NCBI RefSeq assembly: GCF_016908415.1
Contig: NZ_JAFBDW010000004.1
Location: 295,479-359,478, forward strand
Length of the DNA: 64,000 bases
DNA from: Caldicoprobacter guelmensis
GTDB taxonomy: Bacteria > Bacillota > Clostridia > Caldicoprobacterales > Caldicoprobacteraceae
Direction: 5' to 3'
Shown here: positions 32,049 to 40,505 of the stretch, piece after piece
How the letters are laid out: every line of letters begins with the position of its first letter
How positions within the stretch are numbered: the first letter of the stretch is position 1
Made by a program: the position numbers and the translations under genes
Notes under the pieces: generated by a model
Told to the model about the DNA's origin: nothing
The model's input: only the letters and a program-made list of their open reading frames with translations
Database searches by the model: none

Positions 32049-33554
32049 ATGATAGAGGGAATTTTATGGGATATTCTGCGCCGTATTCCGATGGCGTGTG
32101 CAATTCACAGATTAGTTGAAAAACAGGGAAGGGATAGAGATTACGTTTTCGTCTATGCCAATCCTTATTTTGAAACTATCACTGAAGTTAAGATGGATGC
32201 TATTGTAGGTAAGGGAATAAAGGAGGTCCTGCTTGATATCGGTTTTAAAGATTTGGGTTGGGTGGACTTATATGAAATGACGGCATTGAGTGGACAGCCC
32301 CAAGAAGTTGAAATATATTTGCCTTTGAGAAAACGCTGGTACAGGTTAACGGTTTTTGCGGTAGATAAAGAGCTATTCGTTTCGTTTTTTATCGACATTA
32401 CCCGGGAAATAGAACTCAAGAACATTTTAGAAGAATATACGCAGCTTCAATTATACTATGGAACAGAGGCAGCGACAGCTACGCCCATGCTGAGGGAGAA
32501 TGAAAATTTTTATATCTTAAGCTACAGCGATTTGTTGACCGGGCTTTATAACCGTCGTTTTGTAGAAGAAGAGTTTGCAAGGTGGCAGGCTTCTCCCAGA
32601 GGGTTTTCCATTGCGGTTATAGTGGCCGATATCAATGGGCTTAAGATGATCAACGATGTGTACGGCGTTCAGGAAGGGGATAACATGCTCAAAAGAGCTG
32701 CTAGAATGTTGGCGAAAAACTGCAGGAAGACCGATATAGTAGCAAGGTGGGATGGCGACGAGTTTTTGATACTACTACCTCAAATTTCTGAGCAAGGGGT
32801 GGAAAAAATCATAGAGAGGATAAAGGGTGAGTGTTCGCAAGAAAAGGACGAAAAAATACCCTTGAGCATGGCCTTTGGCTATGCGGTGAAGAAAAAGCCG
32901 GTGGAAAGTCTGAACCAAATTGTTAGAGAAGCAGAGGAAATGATGTATCGAGTAAAGCTTATGGAGGAGAGAAGCTATCGCAATGCCATAGTGAATAGCA
33001 TGCTTATGGCACTGGTTACCAAGAGCGCAGAGACCGAGGAACATGCTGAGCGCCTTAAGGATTACTGTTTGATAATAGGTAGGAAAATGGGGCTTTCTTC
33101 AAGGGAACTGGATGAATTGGCTCTTCTAGCTATATTACACGATATAGGCAAAGTTGGCATAAGAGAAAGCATACTGCAAAAACCAGGACCGTTGACTTCT
33201 GAAGAGTGGGAGGAGATGAAGAAACACTCCGAATTTGGCTGGCGTATTGCAAAGGCCATCCCTGAGCTTACGCATATAGCAGAGTATATACTGTGCCACC
33301 ACGAGCGGTGGGACGGCCAGGGGTATCCGAGAGGGTTAAAAGGGGAAGAGATTCCTCTGCTGAGCCGTATTCTGGCGGTGGTAGATGCATATGATGCTAT
33401 GACCAGCGATCGAGTATATCGAAAAGCCATGCCTCGAGAAAAGGCATTTGCAGAGTTAAAAAGAAATGCTGGAACACAGTTTGATCCCCAGGTGGTTGAA
33501 GTTTTTTTAGAGTTATTTGGAGAGGATGCTGTAGAAAAGTTAAATACGATTTAA
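32049..33554 (+). CDS. PAS-GGDEF-HD-GYP protein (c-di-GMP turnover)
   Basis: A soluble 501-residue protein: a PAS-like domain (residues ~5-125), a GGDEF domain (DLLTGLYNRR at ~161; DGDEF at 235-239 instead of GGDEF) and a complete HD-GYP phosphodiesterase domain (HDIGK at 364, HHERWDGQGYP at 417). The intact HD-GYP indicates hydrolysis of c-di-GMP. The first Gly-to-Asp change makes cyclase activity uncertain, and the GGDEF domain may be regulatory. The ATG at 32049 overlaps the stop of an upstream frame (ATGA). A c-di-GMP riboswitch upstream suggests feedback. Confidence 0.9.
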   Translation: MIEGILWDILRRIPMACAIHRLVEKQGRDRDYVFVYANPYFETITEVKMDAIVGKGIKEVLLDIGFKDLGWVDLYEMTALSGQPQEVEIYLPLRKRWYRLTVFAVDKELFVSFFIDITREIELKNILEEYTQLQLYYGTEAATATPMLRENENFYILSYSDLLTGLYNRRFVEEEFARWQASPRGFSIAVIVADINGLKMINDVYGVQEGDNMLKRAARMLAKNCRKTDIVARWDGDEFLILLPQISEQGVEKIIERIKGECSQEKDEKIPLSMAFGYAVKKKPVESLNQIVREAEEMMYRVKLMEERSYRNAIVNSMLMALVTKSAETEEHAERLKDYCLIIGRKMGLSSRELDELALLAILHDIGKVGIRESILQKPGPLTSEEWEEMKKHSEFGWRIAKAIPELTHIAEYILCHHERWDGQGYPRGLKGEEIPLLSRILAVVDAYDAMTSDRVYRKAMPREKAFAELKRNAGTQFDPQVVEVFLELFGEDAVEKLNTI

Positions 33555-33761
33555 TAAAAGGGCACGTTGTATGAAGTAATATTTACCTATACGCTAAAAT
33601 TTAAAGCTTTGTGATTGGGCTATGTAGTGAAAAATGATTTACTCAGAAGTGTGAGTGATAATGAAACGCTTGATATAACATTGTTTGGTAATTACTTCTT
33701 CAAAAATATTAAATGCGATCTTAGTAAAATACCCTCTTTTTAATGAAAGAAGGTGGGGGGT

Positions 33762-35036
33762 ATGTTGATTAAGGCATATAATATAGAGGAGGCGTTATTC
33801 CGCGCTGAAAAATATTATAACTGCCCCAGAGATTGTTTAAAGGTTTATACTATAAGACCACCGGGGGTCATTCTTTGGGGGATTATCAAGTGGAGAGGAA
33901 TTTACAGGGTAGAGGTAGCCAAAAAAAGAGAAGAGATGGTTAAAAAAGATAAGGCCATCGATGGGACAGGTGATACCTGCTATACCAGGTGTGGATGGGA
34001 TGACGGTTACAGGCGAGGTTATTAAAGCACGACCTGCGAAGGAGGCGGTGTTTAAAGCAGGAAAAGGTGCCGTGATTTTGAATAACAACAGAATTGTGGC
34101 AGCTATTTCTGGGAGGCCTTTATTAGAGAAAGGTGTAGTGAGCGTGAATCCAGTCATGAATGTTCCAGGTGATGTAGACGTCAGTACAGGCAATATTAGG
34201 TTTGATGGAGATGTGGTTGTTAAAGGAGATGTAAAGGACGGATTAAAAGTGATAGCAGGTAGAGATATCATAATTTGTGGTAACTGCTATCATGCTATAA
34301 TAAAAACTGGCAAAAATGTAGAGATACGCGGTAAAGTTATCAATTGTAAAGTTACAGCTGGTCCCAACGTACTTGAACATCTGTATGTACGACCTGTTGT
34401 AGTCAAAATTAACAATGAATTGAAAGCGGCTATTGACAGGGTAGCCACGATATATTCACAGCAAAATGCTCAAAATTTAGGTCAGCTTATGTATAGAGTT
34501 ATAAATGAGACTACTAACCTGAAAACGCTTATTGAGCATTTAGAAAGTCTGTTGCCGTTGATAGAAGATGAAGTGGCCACGGACATTTCTAAATTATTGA
34601 ATAAAATACAAGGTGAGTTGCTTAACATAAATATTCTTCAGATAGATTGATTGGATAAAATGCGCTTAATTTGCAGTGAACTTGCAGAGTATGAGGCTGC
34701 ACTTAAGCAACGATATGTGGCTGATGTGAATATATCCTTTAGCTATTGCGAAAATTCCTTTATTTTATCCAGTGGTAGTGTCTTTGTAACGGGGCGCGGA
34801 AGCTATCAATCCAAGATAGTAGCTAAAGACAGAATTCTTTTAAAGACCCCAAAAGTGTAGTGTTGGGTGGGATACTGATAGCAGGAAAAGAGATAAAAGC
34901 TGGAATAGTAGGTTCTTCAACGGGTGTAAATACTTATTGTGAGATTTTAGATGCCGATGGAAAATTTAACGCTGCATATTGTTATCCCAATACGATTTTG
35001 AATATAAATAATAAAGGAGTACAATCTTTGCTTTAA
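33762..35036 (+). pseudogene. FapA/DUF342-family protein, multiply broken
   Basis: Pieces of one FapA-like gene lie in order. The N-terminal Jag-type segment (IKAYNIEEALFRAEKYYNC) starts at ATG 33762. After a deletion/frameshift near 33950 comes the DUF342 core (IPAIPGVDGMTVTGEVI, then DGDVVVKGDVKDGLKV). A TGA stop at 34648 and another frameshift near 34857 precede the C-terminal part, ending LNINNKGVQSLL at 35036. DUF342 proteins form beta-helical polymerising scaffolds of unclear role. Three independent lesions make this a dead gene. Confidence 0.85.
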
Positions 35037-35041
35037 AAAAT

Positions 35042-35088
35042 AAAAAGCCAGGACAACGTGTTGTTCCTTATTTGCCCTGGCTTTTTAG
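35042..35088 (+). terminator. Bidirectional terminator between the fapA relic and icd
   Basis: AAAAAGCCAGG (35042-35052) pairs with CCTGGCTTTTT (35076-35086). Both strands end in T runs, so it can serve the fapA side and the converging dehydrogenase gene. Confidence 0.8.
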
Positions 35089-35115
35089 GCGGAATTTTTA
35101 ACACGGCTGCACATT

Positions 35116-36327
35116 TCAAGCTTTAGAGGCATTTGTATATTCTGCCCAGCGATTCTCCAGTCTTTCATCAGACAGCGCTTCCATTAGATAATCGGCAAAT
35201 TGTGCGCCTGTGGCTCCCGTATCCCTGCCGGTTATGACCACTCTTCTCTCATAAATTCCACAGATATCCAGCGCCATATCCAACCTTCGAGCTTTATCCC
35301 CATAACCTATATGTTCAAGGAGCATGCCTGCAGCCCGGATTATGCTGCTGGGGTCGGCGTACTGGGTACGGCCCTCTTCCACCATGCGCGGAGCAGAGCC
35401 GTGTATGGCTTCAAACATGGCATAGCGTTTTCCAATGTTGGCGCTTCCGGCGGTGCCAACACCTCCCTGTAGTTCCGCAGCCTCGTCGGTCAGTATATCT
35501 CCATAAAGATTGGGTAGGACTATCACCTTGAACTGTGTTCTGCGTTTGGGGTCGAGGAGCTTTGCGGTCATGATGTCGATGTACCAGTCGTCCCACTCAA
35601 CTTCGGGATATTCTTTGGCCACTTCTCGGGCTACATCCAAAAACTTCCCATCTGTGGTTTTAACCACGTTGGCTTTCGTCACTACCGTTACCCTGTTTAA
35701 GCCGGTCTTGCGGGCATAATCGAAAGCGGCTTTGAGGATCCTGTATGACCCTTCGTAGGTGGTTATGGTGAAGTCTATGGCTAGGTCTTCATTGACGTGA
35801 ATGCCTTTGTTGCCAACAGCATAGGCACCTTCGGTGTTCTCGCGGAAGAAGGTCCAGTTTATGCCCTCCTGAGGTATCTTGACAGGCCTTACGTTGGCAA
35901 AGAGGTCAAGCTCTTTTCTCATGGCCACATTGGCGCTTTCTATGTTTGGCCAAGGGTCTCCCGCTCTTGGCGTGGTGGTGGGGCCTTTGAGTATTACGTG
36001 GCACTGTTTGAGCTGTTCCAATACATCATCGGGGATGGCTTTGTTGTGCCTTGCGCGGTTTTCGATGGTCAACCCATCTATGGCTTTGAACGTTACTTTG
36101 CCAGCTTTTATCTCATCCTGAAGCAAAAACTCCAGCACCCTTTGGGCTTGAGAGGTGATGTATGGGCCGATGCCATCGCCGCCGACTATGCCAATCACTA
36201 TTGTGGGCAGCTTGCTGTAATCAATAAAGTCCTGATCCTGCTTCATCCTCTCTATCCTTTCGAGTTGCTCTTCGATGAGCTTCCCGAAATGCTCCTTTGC
36301 CCTTTGAATCATTTCTTTCCTGTTCAT
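35116..36327 (-). CDS. icd: Isocitrate/isopropylmalate dehydrogenase family protein (probably isocitrate dehydrogenase)
   Basis: A 403-residue beta-decarboxylating dehydrogenase. Motifs are GIVGGDGIGPYIT, the substrate region ILKGPTTTPRAGDPWPNIESANVAMRKELDLFANVRPV, FRENTEGAYAVG, the catalytic Lys in TVVTKANVVKTTDG and metal Asp residues in LPNLYGDILTDEAAELQGG. AIHGSAPRM binds the nucleotide. The SANVAMRKELDLFANVRP pattern fits isocitrate better than 3-isopropylmalate. The N-terminal helix of ~35 residues is long for the family. The ATG at 36327 has AGGAGGGACC. It converges on a terminator and stands alone. Confidence 0.82.
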   Translation of the reverse strand: MNRKEMIQRAKEHFGKLIEEQLERIERMKQDQDFIDYSKLPTIVIGIVGGDGIGPYITSQAQRVLEFLLQDEIKAGKVTFKAIDGLTIENRARHNKAIPDDVLEQLKQCHVILKGPTTTPRAGDPWPNIESANVAMRKELDLFANVRPVKIPQEGINWTFFRENTEGAYAVGNKGIHVNEDLAIDFTITTYEGSYRILKAAFDYARKTGLNRVTVVTKANVVKTTDGKFLDVAREVAKEYPEVEWDDWYIDIMTAKLLDPKRRTQFKVIVLPNLYGDILTDEAAELQGGVGTAGSANIGKRYAMFEAIHGSAPRMVEEGRTQYADPSSIIRAAGMLLEHIGYGDKARRLDMALDICGIYERRVVITGRDTGATGAQFADYLMEALSDERLENRWAEYTNASKA

Positions 36328-36538
36328 GATATGGTCCCTCCTGTTTTTAATTTTAAAAATTTTTCAGTTTAATGGGGGTGACACTTTATATAGGCATTAC
36401 TTCAAACATAAAACGTCCTCTAGCAAAGCTTAAAATTAAAAGCTTTCAAGCCAGCACTCATTGGCGTCGTTTACTTGAGTATGTATACATGCTCTAAGTT
36501 TAATGGATTGAAAATCTAATTTCAAGACCAAATTCGTA

Positions 36539-36566
36539 TTCAAAAGAGTTTAAACTGTGGTATAAT
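36539..36566 (+). promoter_or_regulatory. Promoter of the sugar isomerase gene
   Basis: TTCAAA (36539-36544) and TATAAT (36561-36566), spacing 16, with a TGG extended -10. Confidence 0.6.
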
Positions 36567-36606
36567 GTCATATAGGTACATATCAAATAAAGAAAGGGTG
36601 TTTATT

Positions 36607-37368
36607 ATGTCTGTTAAAATACCTATCGCTTTACAGTTGTATACTCTGCGGAGTGAGACAGAAAAAGACTTTATAGGTACTTTAAAAAAGGTGGCTGAAC
36701 TTGGTTATCAGGGTGTAGAGTTTGCAGGGTATGGTGGACTCCCAGCAGATGAGCTAAGGGATGCGTTGAGAGAATTTAATTTGGTCCCAGTAAACAGCCA
36801 TGTGGCAATAGAGAAGCTAGAGAAAGATTTGGACGCCGAGATTTCCTATGCGCTGGGGATCGGGCTTAAGGATATAACAGTACCCTATCTTGTTGAAAAC
36901 AGGCGAAACAGCAAGGAAGCGTGGATAGCCGTTGCAAAGCAGTTGCAGGACTTGGGCGGGAGAATTAAAGCGGCGGGCCTTAACCTGCACTATCACAACC
37001 ACGCCTTTGAGTTTGAAAAGTTTGATGGCAAGTATGGGCTGGATATCCTAATTGATAACACCGATGCCGATGTGGTCAAGCTTGAGGTGGACACGTTCTG
37101 GGTTCAGTATGCAGGCGTCGACCCTGTTGATTATTTAAAGGGCTTATCGGGCCGCGTTACCATGGTGCATCTCAAAGATATGATCAAGGGCCAGGAACCG
37201 CCCTTTGCTGAGGTGGGAGAGGGTTGCATAGATATAGCTGGTATTATAAAGGTTTCAAAGGGAATAGGTGTGCAATGGGGAATAGTTGAGCAGGATGTTT
37301 GTCAAAGGCCGCCGTTGGAAAGTGTTAAGCTGAGCATAGATAATCTTAGGAAGATGGGTGTAATTTAA
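36607..37368 (+). CDS. Sugar phosphate isomerase/epimerase family protein (AP-endonuclease-2 TIM barrel)
   Basis: A 253-residue xylose-isomerase-like TIM barrel. Metal-binding positions are visible in order: Glu in GYQGVEFAGYGG, His in LNLHYHNHAFEF, Glu/Asp in KLEVDTFW, His in MVHLKDM and Glu in WGIVEQD. This set is shared by sugar epimerases, inosose dehydratases and related enzymes, so substrate cannot be assigned. The ATG at 36607 lies after GAAAGGG; the upstream ATG at 36565 sits on the promoter and is rejected. Confidence 0.85.
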   Translation: MSVKIPIALQLYTLRSETEKDFIGTLKKVAELGYQGVEFAGYGGLPADELRDALREFNLVPVNSHVAIEKLEKDLDAEISYALGIGLKDITVPYLVENRRNSKEAWIAVAKQLQDLGGRIKAAGLNLHYHNHAFEFEKFDGKYGLDILIDNTDADVVKLEVDTFWVQYAGVDPVDYLKGLSGRVTMVHLKDMIKGQEPPFAEVGEGCIDIAGIIKVSKGIGVQWGIVEQDVCQRPPLESVKLSIDNLRKMGVI

Positions 37369-37413
37369 AAGGGATGCAGTCGATGGCGGTAGATGTAATA
37401 CTGGGATTCAAAG

Positions 37414-37551
37414 ATGAGAGGCATCTGGCATTATGTAAAACGCGATGGGCAAGAGAAAGGGATATTTTCCGGTGTAAGGGGCGGTTACTTTGTTTTAAGA
37501 AATCTTTCGGCGGATAAGGTATACGGCGAGTTAAAACTCACAATGAGGTAA
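37414..37551 (+). pseudogene. Short orphan ORF, possible gene fragment
   Basis: A 45-codon frame (IWHYVKRDGQEKGIFSG...GELKLTMR) follows a stop and lacks a ribosome site. The sequence looks protein-like but I do not recognise it. It may be the tail of a deleted gene between the isomerase and yigZ. Confidence 0.3.
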
Positions 37552-37579
37552 AAGATTTTAGTGTCAGAAAAGGAGGAAG

Positions 37580-37620
37580 GCACAAGAGGCTTTCTCGTGG
37601 CGAAGAGGAGCCTCTTGTGC
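37580..37620 (+). promoter_or_regulatory. Perfect 12-bp hairpin just before yigZ
   Basis: GCACAAGAGGCT (37580-37591) pairs with AGCCTCTTGTGC (37609-37620), followed by TTGAATATTATG. With no U run it is a poor terminator. Its right arm and loop hold the only GAGGAG near the yigZ start, so it could mask the ribosome site. Confidence 0.5.
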
Positions 37621-37629
37621 TTGAATATT

Positions 37630-38256
37630 ATGGGTAAGGAATACTGCACTATCAAGCAAAGGGCTCGACATGAAGTCGTGATACAAAAATCCAGATTCGT
37701 AGGAGACGCGTTCTATGTGACTTCAGAGGATGAGGCCCTTGAAAGGCTTCAAAATGTAAAGGCAGAGTTTCCTGATGCCACTCATCATTGTTATGCCTAT
37801 ATAGTGGGACAAGAGGGTTTGATTCAACGGTTTAACGATGATGGTGAACCCGGGGGCACTGCGGGTATGCCTATTCTGCAGGTAATACAAAACAGGGGAC
37901 TCAAAAACGTATTGGTGGTGGTGACGCGCTATTTTGGGGGCATAAAACTTGGTGCCAATGGGCTGGTGAGGGCTTATTCTAGAACTGCTGCTGAGGTCTT
38001 GGATAGGGCCGGGACAAAGCGTATGGTATTGAGCCCCAGAGGTATTATATGTTTAGACTATGCTTACATAGGACAGGTGGAGTATTTCTTGCGCCAGAAG
38101 GGCGTACATGTTACGCAGGCGGAATATACCGATAAAGTTACTTTGCAGGTTGTCGTTCCTGTGGGCTGGGATGAGTTTTGTGGTATGCTGAGGGAGATGT
38201 GTGGAGGAAATGTTGAATTTAGGGAAATGACGCCCGTCTTTCATTCATGGGAATAA
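37630..38256 (+). CDS. YigZ/IMPACT family protein
   Basis: A 208-residue protein of the UPF0029/IMPACT family. The N-terminal domain carries KSRFVGDAFYV, ATHHCYAYIVG, FNDDGEPGGTAGMPIL and VTRYFGGIKLGANGLVRAYS, all diagnostic, followed by the DUF1949 ferredoxin-like domain. Eukaryotic IMPACT regulates Gcn2; the bacterial role is unresolved (translation-linked or RNA-binding proposals). The ATG at 37630 is the likely start by homology length, but no good ribosome site is exposed. Upstream frame extension covers a hairpin and is doubtful. Confidence 0.88.
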   Translation: MGKEYCTIKQRARHEVVIQKSRFVGDAFYVTSEDEALERLQNVKAEFPDATHHCYAYIVGQEGLIQRFNDDGEPGGTAGMPILQVIQNRGLKNVLVVVTRYFGGIKLGANGLVRAYSRTAAEVLDRAGTKRMVLSPRGIICLDYAYIGQVEYFLRQKGVHVTQAEYTDKVTLQVVVPVGWDEFCGMLREMCGGNVEFREMTPVFHSWE

Positions 38257-38316
38257 TTAAGGCTGATTGAGTTTTGGTTGAAGCAGCAAAGCATTAGTGA
38301 TTGAAAGGAGAGGGAA

Positions 38317-38370
38317 ATGTATTGGCGAAACAACGGGCTTTCAATTGTATCGATTAGAACTAGAGGATAA
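38317..38370 (+). other. 17-codon ORF with a strong ribosome site
   Basis: AAAGGAGAGG precedes ATG 38317, giving MYWRNNGLSIVSIRTRG. An overlapping TTG frame (MAKQRAFNCID) starts in the same place. It ends 20 bases before araD. It may be a leader peptide or the remains of a deleted gene's start; no family is recognised. Confidence 0.3.
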
Positions 38371-38390
38371 AGAAGGGGTGATGTTTTGAT

Positions 38391-39086
38391 ATGCTTAAAT
38401 GGCTTAAAGAGGCTGTGCTCGAGGCCAATTTGGAGCTGCCCCGTCGAGGCCTGGTTATATATACCTGGGGCAATGTCAGCGGCATATCCAGGGAAGAGGG
38501 CTTGGTGGTCATAAAGCCAAGCGGTGTCCCTTATGAAGAGTTAAAGCTGGAAGACCTGGTTGTGGTAGACCTTGAGGGTAATCAGGTAGAGGGGAGGCTT
38601 AGGCCTTCATCCGACACCCCTACGCATCTGGTACTGTACCGCGCTTTCCCTGAGATCGGAGGTGTGGTACACACCCATTCGCCGTGGGCTACCAGCTGGG
38701 CCCAGGCGGGAAGAGGCATTCCTGCGCTGGGCACCACCCATGCCGATTATTTTTATGGTGAGATCCCTTGTACGCGGGCTATGACGGCTGAAGAAATCCA
38801 GGGGGAGTATGAGGCTGAAACTGGCAACGTCATAGTGGAAACGTTTAGGGCAAGGGGTATAAATCCCATGCATGTGCCCGGTGTACTGGTTAAAGGCCAC
38901 GGGCCTTTCAGCTGGGGCAAAGACCCTCATGAAGCGGTTCACAATGCAGTGGTGATGGAAGAGGTGGCCAAGATGGCCTTCAATACCTTTGTTCTATCGC
39001 CCGATGTGAAGACCATTGATCAGGTGCTACTTGATAAGCATTTTCTGCGCAAGCACGGACCCAATGCCTATTATGGGCAGAAGTAA
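38391..39086 (+). CDS. araD: L-ribulose-5-phosphate 4-epimerase (class II aldolase family)
   Basis: The 231-residue protein has the AraD/FucA fold: RRGLVIYTWGNVSGISRE, the phosphate site KPSGVPYEEL, SSDTPTHLVLYRAFPEIGGVVHTHS with the two zinc His, GTTHADYFYGEIPCTRAMT, and VLVKGHGPFSWGKDPHEAVHNAVVMEE with the third His. This motif set is that of AraD, linking L-arabinose breakdown to the pentose phosphate pathway. Related UlaF/SgaE enzymes are possible. No araA or araB is in the window. The ATG at 38391 has AGGGGTG ten bases upstream. Confidence 0.88.
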   Translation: MLKWLKEAVLEANLELPRRGLVIYTWGNVSGISREEGLVVIKPSGVPYEELKLEDLVVVDLEGNQVEGRLRPSSDTPTHLVLYRAFPEIGGVVHTHSPWATSWAQAGRGIPALGTTHADYFYGEIPCTRAMTAEEIQGEYEAETGNVIVETFRARGINPMHVPGVLVKGHGPFSWGKDPHEAVHNAVVMEEVAKMAFNTFVLSPDVKTIDQVLLDKHFLRKHGPNAYYGQK

Positions 39087-39268
39087 GGCCGCTTGATTTA
39101 TTTACGAATGAATTTATGCAATACTTTCAAAAACGTTAGCGCTTTTTTTGTTAATAATATCTATAGTCAGATTGTCCTGAAGACATTATAATATAAGCAT
39201 ACTCTATAATTAAATTTTTAAGTTTTGCATCCAAGGGATGCGGAAAATACTGTTATGGAGGGGTTTAA

Positions 39269-40384
39269 ATGGCAAGCGTGACTTTTAGAAATGTGTCTAA
39301 GGTATATCCAGGAGGGGTTACTGCTGTAAGCAATTTTAATCTTGATATTGCTGATAAGGAATTCATAGTTTTGGTAGGCCCTTCTGGATGTGGGAAGACT
39401 ACGACGCTGCGTATGGTTGCTGGCCTGGAAGAGATCACGGAAGGAGAACTCTACATCGGTGATAGATTGGTTAACGATGTGGCTCCTAAAGACAGGGATA
39501 TTGCGATGGTTTTCCAGAACTACGCTCTGTATCCACATATGACGGTATATGACAACATGGCTTTTGGGTTGAAGTTGAGGAAGGTACCCAAGGCTGAAAT
39601 TGATAGGCGTGTAAGGGAAGCCGCACGGATGCTGGATATTGAGCATCTCTTGAACAGAAAACCCAAGGCTCTGTCGGGTGGACAGAGACAGAGGGTGGCG
39701 GTAGGGCGTGCTATAGTTCGTGAACCTAAGGTGTTCTTGATGGATGAGCCTTTGTCCAACTTGGATGCAAAACTGAGAGTGCAGATGAGGACCGAGCTTA
39801 CAAAGTTGCATCAAAGACTGCAAACCACCTTCATCTACGTGACGCACGACCAGACGGAAGCTATGACCATGGGTACTCGTATCGTCGTTATGAAAGACGG
39901 ATTTATCCAGCAGGTAGATACTCCGCAGAATCTCTATGATTATCCTGTTAACTTGTTTGTAGCAGGATTTATCGGTAGCCCGCAGATGAACTTTATCAAC
40001 GTGCATCTGGTAAAAGAGGGCGATGACGTATACGCTGTGTTTGAGGGCAACAAGATCAAGGTACCGGCTGGTAAAGTAAGGAAGCTGAAAGATCCTTCCT
40101 ACATCGGCAAAGAAGTTATAATGGGTATTCGTCCTGAGGACCTCCATGATGAGGAGATATTCTTGGCAAGCGCGGAAGACAGCACAGTAAAGGCCCATGT
40201 GGACGTTGTAGAGCTGTTGGGTTCTGAGACCTTCCTGTACCTGACGGTATCGGGTGTAAACCTGGTGGCAAGGGTTAATCCAAGGTCCAAGGCGAGAGTG
40301 GGCGACACCATCAAGATCGCTTTCGATACCAACAAGCTGCATTTCTTCGATAAGGATACGGAAGAGACTATTCTGCTCAGATAA
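39269..40384 (+). CDS. msmX: Sugar ABC transporter ATPase, MsmX/UgpC type
   Basis: A 371-residue ATPase with Walker A (GPSGCGKTT), Q-loop (FQNYALYPHMTVYDN), signature (LSGGQRQRVAVGRAI), Walker B (VFLMDEPLSNLD), H-loop (VTHDQTEAMTMG) and a C-terminal TOBE regulatory region (IRPEDLHDEE...). The length and TOBE tail mark the CUT1 carbohydrate group. It stands alone without permeases, as the shared multi-importer ATPase MsmX does in Bacillus. The ATG at 39269 follows TGGAGGGG, and a terminator follows the gene. Confidence 0.92.
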   Translation: MASVTFRNVSKVYPGGVTAVSNFNLDIADKEFIVLVGPSGCGKTTTLRMVAGLEEITEGELYIGDRLVNDVAPKDRDIAMVFQNYALYPHMTVYDNMAFGLKLRKVPKAEIDRRVREAARMLDIEHLLNRKPKALSGGQRQRVAVGRAIVREPKVFLMDEPLSNLDAKLRVQMRTELTKLHQRLQTTFIYVTHDQTEAMTMGTRIVVMKDGFIQQVDTPQNLYDYPVNLFVAGFIGSPQMNFINVHLVKEGDDVYAVFEGNKIKVPAGKVRKLKDPSYIGKEVIMGIRPEDLHDEEIFLASAEDSTVKAHVDVVELLGSETFLYLTVSGVNLVARVNPRSKARVGDTIKIAFDTNKLHFFDKDTEETILLR

Positions 40385-40420
40385 ATATCTTTATAAAATT
40401 AAAGAGGAGTTTTGTAAAAA

Positions 40421-40466
40421 AAGCAGAAATATTGTCTATATGGATAATATTTCTGCTTTTTTTATT
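40421..40466 (+). terminator. Terminator after msmX
   Basis: AAGCAGAAATATT (40421-40433) pairs perfectly with 40446-40458, followed by TTTTTATTTT. Confidence 0.85.
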
Positions 40467-40505
40467 TTAGAAATTCATGTATACTTATATTCGGGTGGTA
40501 ATATT

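Noticed and set aside
39124..39150. AAAACGTTAGCGCTTTT before msmX as a CcpA/LacI operator
   Set aside because: It only loosely fits a cre consensus and lacks the symmetric WTG...CAW ends.
39172..39210. Promoter directly before msmX
   Set aside because: Two TATAAT hexamers exist (39187 and 39205), but no -35 with acceptable spacing could be assigned to either.
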